Counted from the stretch's first letter, positions 1 to 13,353 are shown. The stretch is DNA of 64,000 nt from Wuchereria bancrofti (GCA_005281725.1 SSBO01000012.1:3392194-3456193); one strand, 5' to 3'. Program-made: numbers and translations. The notes: a model not told the origin generated them from the letters alone.

Positions 1-1109
1 AATATGTACCTTTGAACTTTTATACAATAGCCATAATGAAATTTTTTCTAATTGTTCAAATGTTACATTCCTCATTGACTTACGAGAGCTGAGAGTAATT
101 GTTCGGCATAAAGGCACTCAAAAGAAATGACACATATTAAACACGATGAACAAACATGCAATTCCCTGATGACTTTCATTTTTCCTCAGAAGAAATTTAT
201 TCTTTTATACCTTAATTTTTTATTTTTCTATCAATAAATTTTTCATCTTTACAGTAAAATAAATCAAAGGGATTCGTAATCTTTCCAGTGTTGTTCCACT
301 AATCTAGCAAAATAATAGCTTTTTTTGGAAACAGTATTTCATACTTTCCTGGGAATTAAACTTCTTAATAACTATTTGGAAAATTTTATTTTAAAAATAA
401 AGGGAATTTTAAGACTTCCAACTGTATGCCGTTGTTTTTCCAATACCATTCTATAGATTGCTATCACGGGATAGAGTTATATATACGTTTATGTTTATAT
501 TTATATAATGTATTTATAGTGATTCCTTTGTTGGTCGATTTCAAATTTTGACATGAAATAATATGCTTCCGTTACCTTCAGATATATAAGAGTAGCTCAT
601 TAATTACTAGCATTCATCACTAGGAGCTCATTATAATTTAATGTTGCTGCAATCGTCCAATCTAAATTTCCTGTGCTATAGTAATCTGACCGTTCGGAAT
701 GTTTTTATAGCTTAAATTTGGTAGATTTAATAACACAAACATACGAAGAGTTCACTTTATACTCTGGTGAAATAAGAAAGATTGAATTGGGGACTAATTT
801 CTGTGCTTTTTATGTCGTATTTCTAACTGGTTGATGTTTTGTTTATTTAAAAGTAAATTTCAATAGTTCTGCTTCTCACATAAGTATATATATATATGGC
901 AGCAAATGTGCATATACAAATCAAATGCAACAATAAACTGTTTATTGTTTGGAAACAAGAGCAAACCAGCATTATGTTAAGTACCACAGCGGAAATCAGC
1001 AACTAGTGACATTTATAAAATCGTATCTGCTCAGTAGACTAATAAAATGATTATCCAGTTTTTTTTCCTTCTCCTAAAACTTAGATGATCAAATCCGGAC
1101 TTTTTTCAG
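1..1109. other. AT-rich non-coding stretch upstream of the tetraspanin
   Basis: No open frame with recognisable protein content was found on either strand. A short (TA)n run lies near 883-897. The stretch ends in TTTTTTCAG at 1101-1109, a splice acceptor that could be a cis acceptor or a trans-splice (SL) acceptor for the gene that follows. Upstream exons of the tetraspanin could be hidden here, but none is supported. Confidence 0.5.
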
Positions 1110-1149
1110 GCTCATATTTTTGATTGGAGCGGAGGAGAAACACCGTCTG

Positions 1150-4100
1150 ATGCCGTCGGTGGAGTACGGCCGTTTTGGCCTGCAGCCGACGGCCATCAAT
1201 CAGAACCGTAACAAACATTTGTTAGACGAACCGAAGAAGCGTAAACCACGTCAAGAAATCTGTGCGCCCCTCAAATGGCTCTGTTTCATTGCCAATTTCT
1301 TAGTCTTTGTACGTTTGCATACTTGAGTGGTGGTTGCTTTGTCTACAAACTGTTTGCTGATGGTTTAAACAACTTGGTAAACAAAGCAAAGGAAAAAAGA
1401 TTAAATCCTGGGCTGGAAAGAAAATGAAGCAAAACTATTCTAGTTGTTAAATGGGGGTTCATTTCAAATCTGATCAAGATACTAGATACTCCTCTGTTAA
1501 AAGCCGTCTAAGTAATAAAGCAAATAAAAGAAAAAATTAGACCAGCTTTGTTCTAACTTTTTGATTTAGCTCGCATAATTCAACAACTGATTCAGTTCTG
1601 AGGGACCATCGCACCAGCCTAGACTTTGGATGTATTTCTCAATATGTTATAAATAATTATAATTTCACAAATAGTGTGTTGCAGCTTATCGGTGTGACAT
1701 GTTTGGCACTCGGTGTATATTTGTGCATCAAGGATCCGCGACCAATAGCCGAGTGGGCGGATGTCTTCCTGAATCCAGCTGTTATGCTCACCATTATTGG
1801 GCTTGCCATATGCATTGTTTCATTAATGGGATCCCTTGGTGCACTAAGAGATAATATTGCATTGCTCAAAACGGTTACTCATCTTCGTTTAAAAATTTCA
1901 TGAAGCTGTGAAGAATAACAGCTTGCAGATTATCTTAAGATCAGCGTGACTTATAATATTTAAATACTTATTAAAATTTTCTAAGCAATTTTCAATATGG
2001 TACAGTGGGAAAGCTCTTGTTAAATGTATAATATTAATAATAATAGTTTTTCAAAATTTGTTTCTTAAGTTTCAGTTCGCACTCAGTGTTTTTTTCTGCT
2101 ATATTGTTATTGTAATATTCACCTTTTTATTATTTATATTATTCTATTCCGATACAACGGAAGGCCTTTCGGCGCACAGTATACTCATTTATTCAGTTAA
2201 AAACTATCATACCAATAGAAATTTGGCGGATTTTGTGGATTATATTCAAGAACAGGTAACTTTTTTGTTTTTCTCATTTATGCTTCGAATTTTAGTAACT
2301 ATTACAATAATGCAGAAATTCATATTTGTATCATCACTTGAATTTAATTCCGAAATCCGAATTTTTAACTGTTGAAGGCTCTGGCATTAATCTTTGTGCG
2401 AAAAAAAAAGAAATTAAGTCCATGTATCGGTCTTCTTACCACAACACAGTGAACAAGCATGATATTGCAGCTTGAATGCTGTGGTGTATCGTCAACTTCA
2501 CAGGGTTATAGGGATTGGCAGCTCTCGGATCAGTTTAATTGCAATCCAGCAAATCCTTATCCAGAAAAGTGTGGAGTACCGTTCAGTTGCTGCAAACGCT
2601 CTGTGGTAAATTTCGAATTCTAATGGATTGTTTTTCAAAAGTTTTCATATATGTTCGTGCAGGAGTATTTTTATGCGAATTAGAAGTTGTTTCCATTTTG
2701 CTATTTTTTTTCTCAACCGTACAATAGAAAAAATGTGGACTTTTGCTGAATTTATTGGTTTTTAAGTCATTAGAGAGAGAGGGAGAGAGAAGAGAAATTT
2801 TTTGTGTTTTTAAGCAGTTAAAGCGTTTATGCAGTAATATTTTGTAACATGCCCTGATGATTTCTTTTTTTTTCATCTATGATGGCAGAAGAGTGGTTAT
2901 TTAATTGAAATTTCACAAAATAAAAAAATAAAAAAAAAATAATTTCACAGTGAAAAAATAGGTATCAGAGGCAGCCGCTGGCTCTTCCAATCCTTTATTG
3001 CCAGCGATGCGTTCACTGCAATGTTGGCAAAATGCGCAAACAAAACGGCCTCAAGAACTGGAAGCTGATTTGCACACACGAGGGTGCTTGCAACCGTTGC
3101 GGATACTTTTTGAAAGTCATGCCATACATGTTGGTGCTGTCATCGCCATCATCATTATTCCTGTCGTATGTTTTCCTCAATGATAATGATGACAAGAAAT
3201 TGTGGCAAACAATTCTTTCAGCTAGCTTCTAACATAAAATTAACATAAAAATGTTAATTCGAAAAGGTCTACGCTTGAGAAGTAGTGGATGCTTTATTTT
3301 TCTTTTTCCATCATCTACATATGCTTTTTTCTATAATTTCCAGTGTATATCAGTATGTTTATCAAACATTTTGGCCAAACAAATCGATCATCAACGATAT
3401 TTGCTTGAACGTGAAGCTCGTCGCTGTGAGCGACGCCGCAGACGTAATGAACGAATTCGTTTTCGTGATCCATATATAACTGCTACAGAAAGTAATGCTA
3501 ATGAAGCCAAACGCTCTACCGGTGCTCTACGACATAGCACGGGTCAAATTTTGGAGGATAGTGCAACTGTCATCGACGTTCGTTTGTTTTTTTATCGGAC
3601 TTTTAATTAAAATACGTCGAAATGGTTGTTTCATCTTTATTTATTTTTCCTTTGAATTTTAATTCCTGTAACTGCTTAACAAATTTAATTAGAATTTTAA
3701 GGTTTTCTAACATCACTGAGAAACAGTTTCTTGAGATTTCATCGCAAAATTCCCCACCTACAATTCAACTGATTGATATTAAGAGAAAGATCAAAACTCT
3801 AATGAATGTCCAAATCTTAGGCTGTCGAAAGAATACGATCTCAGTATAAAGTCCTCAAAAAGATGTACAATGCCAGTAATCAAACCACTTTTTAATTCCT
3901 TTGTTAACAAATTGTCAGCTGTTTTGGTATTAATTTATCATGGCAGGATATTTTAGATTTCTTGAAAATTTTAGAACATATTTCCTGTTTTAATTCAATA
4001 CAGTTTTAACTATTTTCTCGTCAGAGATTTGAAATAGTGAATGTTCAGGTATTTTAGAGAGTTGGAGCGTTAAATCTGCAAAGCAGTGTAGCTCCAAATT

Positions 4101-5089
4101 TGAACTTCCAAATTAATTTATTATTCGAAATAGGAATTTCAGCTCGGACGGGAACCTGTTAAATTGACGGAGCCATTACGACCTTCTGTAGCTGTTCAGC
4201 CAGAAAAATCGAAATTTTCGCAGTCGCCACCACCCGTACCACCTCATGAGTCTTCTCCAATGAATGATGAAGTAAGATGGCATCGAAAACACTGTCAGCC
4301 AACAAGTAATCCACCACCGAAACACATCGTACAAACGTCGTTGGCAATCAATCAGCACCAAAGGATACCGAATGGTAAATGTTTCTTCACAAGATTTACA
4401 TTGTTTCTATCATGAATATCCTGTTCAGCAACAGGAATCAAATTCTATCGAATGTGTCTGACTGTTAGTCGAGATGAAAGGAGGGACTTCTGGCGAAATT
4501 TTATGAACCAACACTTACTTTTTTCATTTTCCGCACATGTCCAGCAAGTCTAAGCGAAATATAATCACAATATATTAAATTCATGATAAATATTATTAAA
4601 AGACTTCTTAGATACGATAAAGGAGTGGTCATGATAAAAAGGAAAGCGAACAAGAAGAAATAAGTTTTGAATCAGCTGGTTACCTAAATCGCTTGACTTC
4701 TCTAACTTCTCGATCTTCGTTCCTTTATAATATTCAATTCTCTGGCTTCTTTGTAATGTCCAACCTACTTAGTCTGTTCATGCTGGGCTTCTCTGATTGA
4801 AAACTTCACAACAACAAATTTGGAATAAGCAAAGTTATGCGTTAAGACAATATTGGTTGACTTTAGGTAAAAAAGTGAATCGTTGAATAACTTCACTATT
4901 TAAAGATATGAAACTTATTACTTTACATCACATTTTCCAGGAACAGCAACAGCAGCTGCTCAGAATAAACAGAAGCAAAAAAGACGTTCAGTTGTTACAG
5001 CTTCACCACCCAAAACGGCAGGTGAAAATCGGACGCAGCAATGGGTTTTGGAGCAATCTGGTCTTGTAGGCTACAAGCCTGTTAGCTAA
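1150..5089 (+). CDS. Tetraspanin with eight-cysteine large loop (TspanC8 type, TSP-12/TSP-14-like)
   Basis: Eight exons join in phase: 1150-1308 (exon opens at 1110), 1685-1873, 2076-2255, 2471-2605, 2962-3165, 3344-3577, 4143-4374 and 4941-5089, giving about 493 residues. Four membrane segments lie near residues 42-66, 83-105, 117-140 and 270-297. The large extracellular loop has the tetraspanin CCG signature (C179, C180) and CGVPFSCC, with eight loop cysteines in all, the hallmark of the TspanC8 group. In that group such proteins escort and regulate the ADAM10 protease; the two C. elegans members, TSP-12 and TSP-14, promote BMP signalling and Notch-related shedding. Met at 1150 was chosen because an acceptor (TTTTTTCAG, to 1109) sits just upstream with no in-frame coding exon seen before it; a further 5' exon remains possible. 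The cytoplasmic C-tail of about 195 residues is unusually long, basic right after TM4 and then Pro/Ser/Gln-rich. Family is secure; the choice between TSP-12 and TSP-14 is open. Confidence 0.88.
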
Positions 5090-6655
5090 TATTTACACTC
5101 TGTACAGTATTGAGAGCTAAAATATGTCAATACTGGTGCTGTTATCAAAAGTTTTATCAGTTTTGCTGCTCTGTTTCAAAATTATTGTGATATCAGTTTG
5201 TCACAGAATTTGTGATTTTTGAGAATTTTACGAAACGTGGTGAATTACAGCAAATGTTTTGAAAGGAAAGAACAATTTCTCTAATTCAAGCTTTAGGAAG
5301 GGATACTTTATTCAGCTGCAGTTGAGTTATGCTGGCTTGGACACTAACATATGGTTTGTTTGATGTCATTCATTTGATTTTAATATTTCCGAATGAAATT
5401 TTCAGAAGCATGAAAAGTGAATTTTAATCATGTTTCTTTATTTGTCTGAAATTTGGTTGCAGAATGATGTCTCAATTTTTTTTTTGCCAACACGAAACTT
5501 TCACTTAAAAACTTCAATTTAAGAAAATTGTTGGAGATGCGTGTTTTTTCATACACCATTTTTGAAATGTTTGTATCTTATCCCGTTGTATGCTAAAGAT
5601 GCTTCTTCTATTTTTTTATTATATTCCACAGGAGTTGGAACTTGATTGTTCTCGAACAACATCCGCTGTATTTGTTTAGATTCATCTCATTTGTTTCAAA
5701 GTAGTAATCTTTTTTTTTGCTGGATTTGATCATCCCAACTTGCAAACAATGCCTTGAGCATGTAAATTTTGTAGCAAATTTATCGAAGATATTTGTTGAG
5801 CAGTACTGGATCTGTATGTAATACATATATATATATATATATTCAGCTTGTTCCTGCATAAATTCATATAAACTGCCTTATTTGACTTCTCATAATTATT
5901 GAACGGAGGGGATGATTCGTATCTTCATTATATTATTTAGCTGAACGCTACCTCATAAAGGACCCAGGAAGTTCCAGTTTATCGCTTAATCAACTTAAGG
6001 GCCAGAATAAGCTAGAAATTTCAGAATCAGGGGTGCATAATAATGAAATGGTTCTGAGAATATTACAAGCGTAGTTTAAAAATAAGGACAGTTGATTTTC
6101 AGAGTTGTGAGACTTACAGGAACTTGCGAGACACTTGGTCGAGCGTAGTAGATGATTTATTTTGGCTATACATTATTGTCTCCCAAATTCACTTTTAGGT
6201 TTCGATTTAATCAAAATGCAACCTTAAATTAGTAGGATTTACTCTTAAATTAATAAGAGAAAGAGTGACGTACTTGCTCAAAGTCATAAATCCTCTTGAT
6301 CCTCTTGGACGGATAGCACCACCACCCGTAGCACTGCCTCCCACAAGACACAATACGAAACTGAGAAAGGCATGTACGACAGCCTTAGTTTGCTGGGGCT
6401 ATATTTTCATGTAGCCATATTGAATGGGACACACAGTTGCGTCCTGGTTCGGCTGTCCTGACTTCATATGGATTGGTCGATTGGGTTTCTATGGACTTGG
6501 TGTGCTACTTTGGTCTCGAAGGTGTCTACTGTTTACTACGGATGTTGCTGCTCACATTAGTCATTTGTTTGTAATGCTTATTAATTTCCTTTCAGTACTG
6601 GATGTGTGCTGCTTTTTAATCTTTTGAATATTAAATTTCAAGGAGCACATGGACA
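5090..6655. other. Intergenic; no gene recognised
   Basis: This holds the 3' flank of the tetraspanin and a (TA)n microsatellite at about 5824-5842. Short open frames here have no family signature. The part around 6290-6600 is less AT-rich and could be mobile-element debris, but I could not assign it. Confidence 0.4.
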
Positions 6656-6796
6656 TCAATGATGTATACATTCTTGATCTTCATCTTCAAGTTCCACTTC
6701 AAGATTCATTTCTCCGAGCTCCATTGTCTTTCGAGCTACTGCTCCATTAGATACATAACGATCCGGAATGCGGATAACCCATTCCCTTTGGCATGG
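6656..6796 (-). CDS. Orphan terminal exon, unidentified acidic C-terminus
   Basis: On the minus strand a TTTTCAG acceptor is followed by a 46-codon open frame ending in TGA, readable in phase 0 (141 nt). The peptide begins PCQREWVIRIPDRYVSNG, continues with ARKTMELGEMNLEVELEDED and ends QECIHH. The composition is protein-like and strongly acidic at the end. No matching upstream exon was identified; an open frame at 6961-7197 on the same strand with an AG|GTAAGC-like donor has the wrong phase. I do not recognise the family. It may be the last exon of a real gene, an alternative exon, or a gene relic in a region with transposon debris. Confidence 0.3.
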   Translation of the reverse strand, partial: PCQREWVIRIPDRYVSNGAVARKTMELGEMNLEVELEDEDQECIHH

Positions 6797-7359
6797 CTGA
6801 AAATGAAGTATCTGTGCTGTATATTTGTTAAACTTTGATTATTCCACAATTTACACTGATCTGCTTGCTCTGTTTGTATCGTGCAACGATCTAGGAAGAG
6901 CTCATGAGTCAAAGTTTAAACTCATTAATGCCCACAAGCAGCAATTTAATATGACCTCTCTTAAATGATAGTACTTAGGCCTAGTTTTCTTTGCTTACCT
7001 ACATATGTACATACTACACATTGTATACCCTCAAATTCCAAACAACGCAACTCGAGGATATGATTACAACATATATCGGATACCAGCTTATATTGTCCCT
7101 TCCAAAAAAAATACATCCAGACCATCCACAGCATGACACTGTTTAGTTGAACCTCAGTATCGAAAGAAGCCCTCATGGCACTCAGCAAACAAATCACTGT
7201 TTGGCTTTCGAGCTTTGCTCTTCAACCGTTGACAGCATTGGCCTAGAATAAGAGCCTAGCTCTTGAAATATTTCCCCTTCATAACTTCACAACGAAGTCA
7301 AGAGGGGGTGTCATTATTTTCAAACCGGTTTCAACACAGGAATGGTTTAACCTCCCACT

Positions 7360-7900
7360 ATTGATCTTAAAAGCATTGGTGTTGTCTTCAAGTTTAAACC
7401 TAAAGCAGAAAAACCGAAACTGCGTGTTGATTCTGTGGTGTTATGCTTCATTATACATGGAACTGACCGTTCCGTTTGCAAGAAAGGCCACAAGGGAGGG
7501 CTTTGTTCTCACCTGTGCCCTTTCTTATAAGTGCCGCAAAAGTTGTGTAACTTGAATCTCAGTGAAAATCAGTGCTTCACATCCATGAATCCATTTTGCA
7601 GCCACAATTTCGGATGATTTCATTTGTTCACAAATTAAACTTCAAATTGATTATGACTATACAATCACACCGTCATAAACACCAAAACAAATCAGTTCTT
7701 TAGAACTATCCAAGCTGCAAAAATTTCGGCAGTATTGCCTTTGACCCTATCCAGTTACAAGGTAAATTGTAAATGCATTTATCAGCTTAATTCAACGTCA
7801 CTGTTTGGCTCATGCTATGTACTGCAATTCCAACCGCAAGAGTCTTTTTGGCACAGAATGGATTGAAAAATTAGGTCTTTTCTCAACTGGTTATTCAGCA
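7360..7900 (+). mobile_element. Degenerate Ty3/gypsy-type retrotransposon fragment (gag knuckle to protease)
   Basis: Conceptual reading with frame changes gives, in order, a zinc-knuckle-like patch (VCKKGHKGGLCSHLCP, about 7470-7530), a protease-like patch (FKLQIDYDYTITPS, about 7630-7670, where intact elements have a D-T/S-G followed by DITII), and a stretch reading SLFGTEWIEKLGLFSTG (about 7841-7895). That last stretch resembles the 'LFG.DWI..L' motif between protease and reverse transcriptase in nematode and flatworm Ty3/gypsy elements. Stops and frameshifts interrupt every part, and no LTRs were found. The order of the three patches is the main support; each alone is weak. Confidence 0.4.
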
Positions 7901-9420
7901 ACATTCATGACCACGTAAATCACTTAATGAAGAAGTTTTCATTGCAGCGCTAATGTTCAACAACATATTCTCTCACACTTTATGGTATTTTTTCAATCAG
8001 ACTTCGCCCCAAAATTTTGATGTTCCTCAACATCTTGATCAGTTCGTTCCTTTCAAAATAGTAAAAGATCGTCGTTAAGCAGTTAAATTGCAATCTGTTG
8101 ATAGCTCTTTGATTTAAAATGCATCGTTTCAGACTCCTATCTCCAGCATCTCCACCACGTCCAACCAGGTATTCATCGGAATAACTAGCGCCGATCTCGA
8201 GAATTCTGTTCGGGATATCATCAAACCTACTCCCAAACCCAGTTCCAAACAATGCATTCGTATTTACTATTGAAGTTAGACCTTTCGTTATTCCATATAT
8301 TATCTTTCTTCATCTTTTTCCTAAATAATCAAAAGTCTTTAACTGATAGAAGGACTGTATCAACAACCTTTCATTTCCTCATAGACACTTTCACTGAAAT
8401 CTCAGGACTTCTCTTCTGCTCATTCTTGATATCAAGCATATCACACCAAAGTCTTTTCATCCAGCTCGTTATCCGAGATCAGTTATGCGAGATGGTGACT
8501 GCATTCCAATGTATTATTCCCTTCTTTGACCACTTTTTACCCCCGTCGAAACTTGCTTTATCCGTCAAATTTCTGTGATTAGAAGTTGCATAACAGTTCA
8601 AAGCCGTCATAAGTTGTTCAAGGAATTAACTCATTTATATCAAGGAGTGTTCTAACTTCAAGGCATTCAAATTATCAAATTGAATTCTTCGAAATATCTG
8701 TATTTTGTCTACAGTGAGAAAAAAGTCTTGAAAATATATGTTAATCGAATCATCCCTTGTTGTAATACTTAAGTCATCCTGAGTATAGGCATGGGACCTT
8801 TTCTTTTCCTGTAGGAGTTATAGAAGAGTAATCAGCAGTGGCACCAGTTAATACTTCTCCACAATCCATCCAGCAGCACATCTTCTTTGTCTCTATTATT
8901 ACTCCACCAATATTCCGGTCCATTTCATTTCCCTCTGTGTTCAGTGGTTCTCATACTCTTCACATCATGTTTTACTCAATTCATAAACGGTCTGCTATAC
9001 CCAAATGGTTTTGTGAATTGTATCACTATCTAAATGACAAAGTTAGGTCATTTTTGATCTTCCCATTAGTCTTTAGTTGTCCTTCTTGTTGTTCCGCGTA
9101 TTTAATGTATGCTTGCCTAGTGGAGGTCGGGGCTTTCCTCCGTTAACCTGCATCTCGCAAATGCAGATAATGAACTTCAGTCCAGCAGTCCGATTATAAT
9201 TTAAATGTTGGTACTGAGGATGATTATTTGCACATGTGATATAGTTTTGCAACAACGGTGGTGATGGTTGCAACAGTCGTCCATTTGTTGGACTTGTTCT
9301 ACTTATTTTGAACTAGTCTGTCAAACAAGAACTGTTATTGAAGTTGGAGTTTTCCGTTCCGATGAGCTAGATCACAGCACTGTTTTTTTTTTTACATCTT
9401 GAAGGACCGACAACCCACTG
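7901..9420. other. Non-coding or eroded repeat sequence
   Basis: Open frames of 60-108 codons on both strands show no family features. Part of it may be the eroded continuation of the Ty3/gypsy fragment. The last 100 bases lead into the nucleobindin start. Confidence 0.35.
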
Positions 9421-12400
9421 ATGTTTTCGCGGTGGTTGCTATCGTTCTGTGTATTAATATCGTTATACATAGATGCTGCTCCACCAAACCGCGATACGGC
9501 AGATGAACTACAGAATGTTGACAAACAACGACAGTGGGAACAGGAACAACAACGGAAGGAAGAGATGCAGGTATATTTGACCCCTGTACCTTTATCTCCC
9601 ATTACCTTGCAGTAGTTTTATTAAATTATCGCAACAGGTAAAACTATTAAATGAAATTATTAAACTGTGAACTTTTAATCTGAAATCCATGGAGAGGAAT
9701 AAGAAAGAAGAAACTTTTAGTGAAAAATTATTCTGGCTTAATGGATCAAAACGTTTAGGAGAAGTAAAATATTATTTACAAAATTTCACATATGTCCAAT
9801 TTCTGTTAAGGAAGTTAACTGTAAATGTTAAGGAAAGGTGTGAGGTCAATTTCTTTTTCATGCTGTGATTGGAACCATAATAATTTAGAAAGAAGAGATA
9901 GCGAAATATGTGAAATATATGAGGTATCTGGAAACCGTGCTCAGTATCTTGCAAGCGACACCGCAGTGGAAAGAAGCTATGCAGAGTATGACACAAGAAG
10001 AAATGCGGGTTTCTTGCCATTTCATTATCATTCTCCCTTTTTTAATGGTTATTTAACTTCTCTATAAAATTGACTGTGGCAGAAGTTTTAGATAGGACTG
10101 TCGTTTAAACAATCCGGATATGTTTAAAGTTTGGAGTTCTAACTATTGAAATGAACTAGACGCACGTAACTTGTTTTTGTTCTGGACACCTGTAACTAGA
10201 GTTTTTGACCCTCCACAACTTTAAGAACAAGGTAGGTTATGTAGTATATTACATTATGACATTCGTCTATGAGTTCGCTATTAGTTATATTCTACTTCAA
10301 TTACCACGCTATTCTCATTCAGGATTTGTGCTTGCATAATGTATAGCTTTTTGGAAATTGTCCAAACGAAGGTGTTTTTCTCATAGATATCATTCCGTAG
10401 TTTAGGACATCATCTCTTAGATTTAGGCACGTAAGGGTCCGACGACACAGTAAGTCAGTATATTAATTTATGTTTATTGGCAGCATAATTTTGCAATAAG
10501 ATTTCTTTCCAGTTCTATGTTTTATCGCCATTCACTACAAGCACTGTGCCATTAATTGTATGTTATCATTCCGTTTACAGGGTGGAAAAATAGCAGAAAT
10601 GGTCAATAAGTTAGAGCCACATATTATTGAACAACTAGCAAAGGCGAAGATATTGGAATTACAACGTCTGGAGCAAGAAATAAAGGATCAACTGGACACA
10701 GATGGTGGTGCTACTGATAATATCAAAGTTTGTGAAATTCCGACTTTTTCTGAAGAAGGGTTTCAAATAAACCGAGCAATGTTAGGAGTTCATAATTTAC
10801 AGCAACTCAAAAAACTTGCTATACTTTATTGATATTGATACTTTTTCTGTAGTATTTTCTTACATATAAAAGTATTTTAATAACAGGCTCAGCATTAGTT
10901 GTACTGCTGAATCTGTAGAAATCGATGGGTTCGTGCTGTGTACATTCATGCTAAAGTTCAAGAAAGTGAGGATTCATTTAAAGATGCTATTTTGTGTTGT
11001 AATAACAAAATACTTTTTTCAAATTTCAGTTCTCTTTATATCTTCAAATAGTTAAAACTATTATTTATGTAAATTTACTGCACCCAAATGACAGTCTCTG
11101 ACATACCCTTTCAACCATATTTTTGCTATATTTGAACATATTCCGGGCGTCATCTGGTCTTGGATGACTTTGGCTCTTCCTTTAACGCAACAGAAGAAAA
11201 GTCTGACAATCAGATTGTGTGAATATGGTGATTAGTTGGGACTCCAGATGTTAACAACTTACGCAGCTCCGATGGGTTTTTTTCAGCGAATTTTAATCAT
11301 AAAATACGTTGAAATACTAAAAGTTGTATAGGAATGTTAAGGCCCAAACTACGCGATAGCGAAATTATAAATGACTGTAATGACTGCAAAAGTTGTGAGA
11401 AGTGACTTGGAATTTGTATAATGAATACTTTATAGCTTCTCATTCTTTATGTAGAAGATTAGCAGACAAGCTTGTTATGAGGGGTATTTGGTAGCACTTT
11501 ATTTGACAGTTTTGGAGTATTCTATATTATTTTAATTATTTTATTATGTTTTTACTATTTTAGATACCGGAGCATTTGGATTTCAATAACTGGGAAACAT
11601 TCAGTCAAGAGGATCTGCGCAAACTTATCGTCAAAGTTAGCTTCCTCTTATCTTTTTCTTATATTTTATGAATCATTTATTATATAATAACTTGCAGGTA
11701 GTAGCTGATATGGATGAATTGGAACACTGGCGAAAACAAGACTTCAAACAATATGAAATGAAAAAAAAAGCTGAAGAAGATCATAAAATGGTATGCGTCA
11801 GTTTGCTGTTTTTATGATGGTTTGAATAAATGGAGAAAGCAAAATTTTTTAGATTTGTTTTCTGTTGGCTAAACCTACACTGTTCCCTCTCTCAGTGAAC
11901 CAAAAGCAGTATCCGGTCTTTTGATATACTGATAACGTATATTGTTAGATTTTCGATGGTTGATTTTTGAGAGGGCAGATTTTTGGACTTTAAGAATCCA
12001 ATTGGTAAGTGTCGTCATTTAGGTGTGAAACATTTTTAATAGACAAAGGGCTTCTTATACTTTTTCTTTATCTTTCGAATGTTATTTGCGACAAAACGTA
12101 TGGGTTTGATACATGAGGCAGGCACAAATGATTCAAACGGAACGAGAACATTACATACAGCAGATGGAAGAGCAGCGGCGTCTACATAATAAGCATGAAC
12201 CATTGAAGCATCCTGGAAGTCGTAATCAATTAAAAAAGGTTTGGGAAGATACTGACAAGGTGTGTACCGATTAAATAAGATAAATTACTCTGTATCGTAA
12301 CTTTTTCGTTCCCCTAGATATGCTGGAATTCTCTTTTTATTATGTCGTTTAAAAATTACACATTCTACACTGTTTTGAAAGAATAAGCTGAAGGTGTAAT

Positions 12401-13353
12401 TTTAAAGACTTGTGATGCAGCAACGTCCAATCAGGATTTCACTTAGGAACAACCTTTTGACTCTTCGATTCTGCAAATTTGAGACTATTTGTAGCTTGAT
12501 AAAGATACGTACGATCCAACAACGCTTTTTGGTTTGCATGATAGAAATGATGATGGTTACTGGAGCTATGATGAGTTGAATACCATCTTTTTACCGGAAA
12601 TCGAGAAACTTAATAATTTTTCTGACCTTGAAAGGTAAATTCTGGTATCTTGAAGAGCGAGAATTTGATATTAGTTAATGTGGCCACTATTACCAACACG
12701 ACATTGTAAGTTCCAGTTATATTTTGCTGGTTTCCTTGTTTTAAGCTATGTTTCTTGGAAGTCAGTGCATCCATTCTTCGCAAAAATCATTCCAGAATTT
12801 CCATAATCTGTCGAAAGTCAAAAAAAAAATAAGTCATTTAAATTATTTTTGAGGCTTGAAGAGTTGTATCGGATGCGTGATCATGTAATGAAACAGATGG
12901 ACACAGATGGAGACCATCGTATTTCGCTAGCTGAATTTCTTGCGGTTTGTATTTTAAGTCTTGTATAGAAAAGTTAACAAGGTGCTAAGCACTTTCTTCT
13001 GTTATGTTACCACTACTCAAATATGAATGTAATTTCAGGATAGCGAGGCGCAAGAAGAAAAACCGGATCAGGGTTGGGAAGATATTGGCGACAAAGAACA
13101 ATATACCAAAGAAGAATTAGAAATATTTGAAAAAGAATATGCAAAACAACAAGGATGGGGTGAGTACGCCTACTCGACACCTGCACCCACGCCTAATCCT
13201 AGTCGAATGGAACAACCTAACCAAGTACCAGTCGACTCACTTGATAATACGGACATAAAACAACACCACCAAATTCTAGTACAACATGTGCAGCCTATTC
13301 AACCTGTGCAACAGCATCAAATGGATGATGAGGTCAATAATTTCAGACCATGA
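9421..13353 (+). CDS. nucb-1: Nucleobindin (NUCB), secreted/Golgi EF-hand calcium-binding protein
   Basis: Nine exons join in phase: 9421-9570, 9889-10008, 10581-10727, 11564-11635, 11698-11790, 12122-12259, 12495-12634, 12854-12944 and 13039-13353, about 421 residues (human NUCB1 about 460). Residues 1-18 are a signal peptide (MFSRWLLSFCVLISLYIDA). A helical, Glu/Gln/Arg-rich basic region follows, then KHPGSRNQLKKVWEDTD, diagnostic of nucleobindins. Two EF-hands follow: DRNDDGYWSYDE (256-267) and DTDGDHRISLAE (303-314). The second has His at loop position 6; vertebrate nucleobindins also lack Gly there. The C-terminus has the conserved acidic/coiled patch with GWEDIGDKEQYTKEELEIFE and ends in a Gln/His/Pro-rich tail. 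Nucleobindins bind calcium in the Golgi lumen and ER and can bind G-alpha subunits. The first ATG after an in-frame-open leader gives the signal peptide, which supports the start. Confidence 0.92.

Noticed and set aside
7980..8252. 90-codon minus-strand frame as a gene
   Set aside because: No domain, no splice partners, and it lies next to retroelement debris; probably chance.
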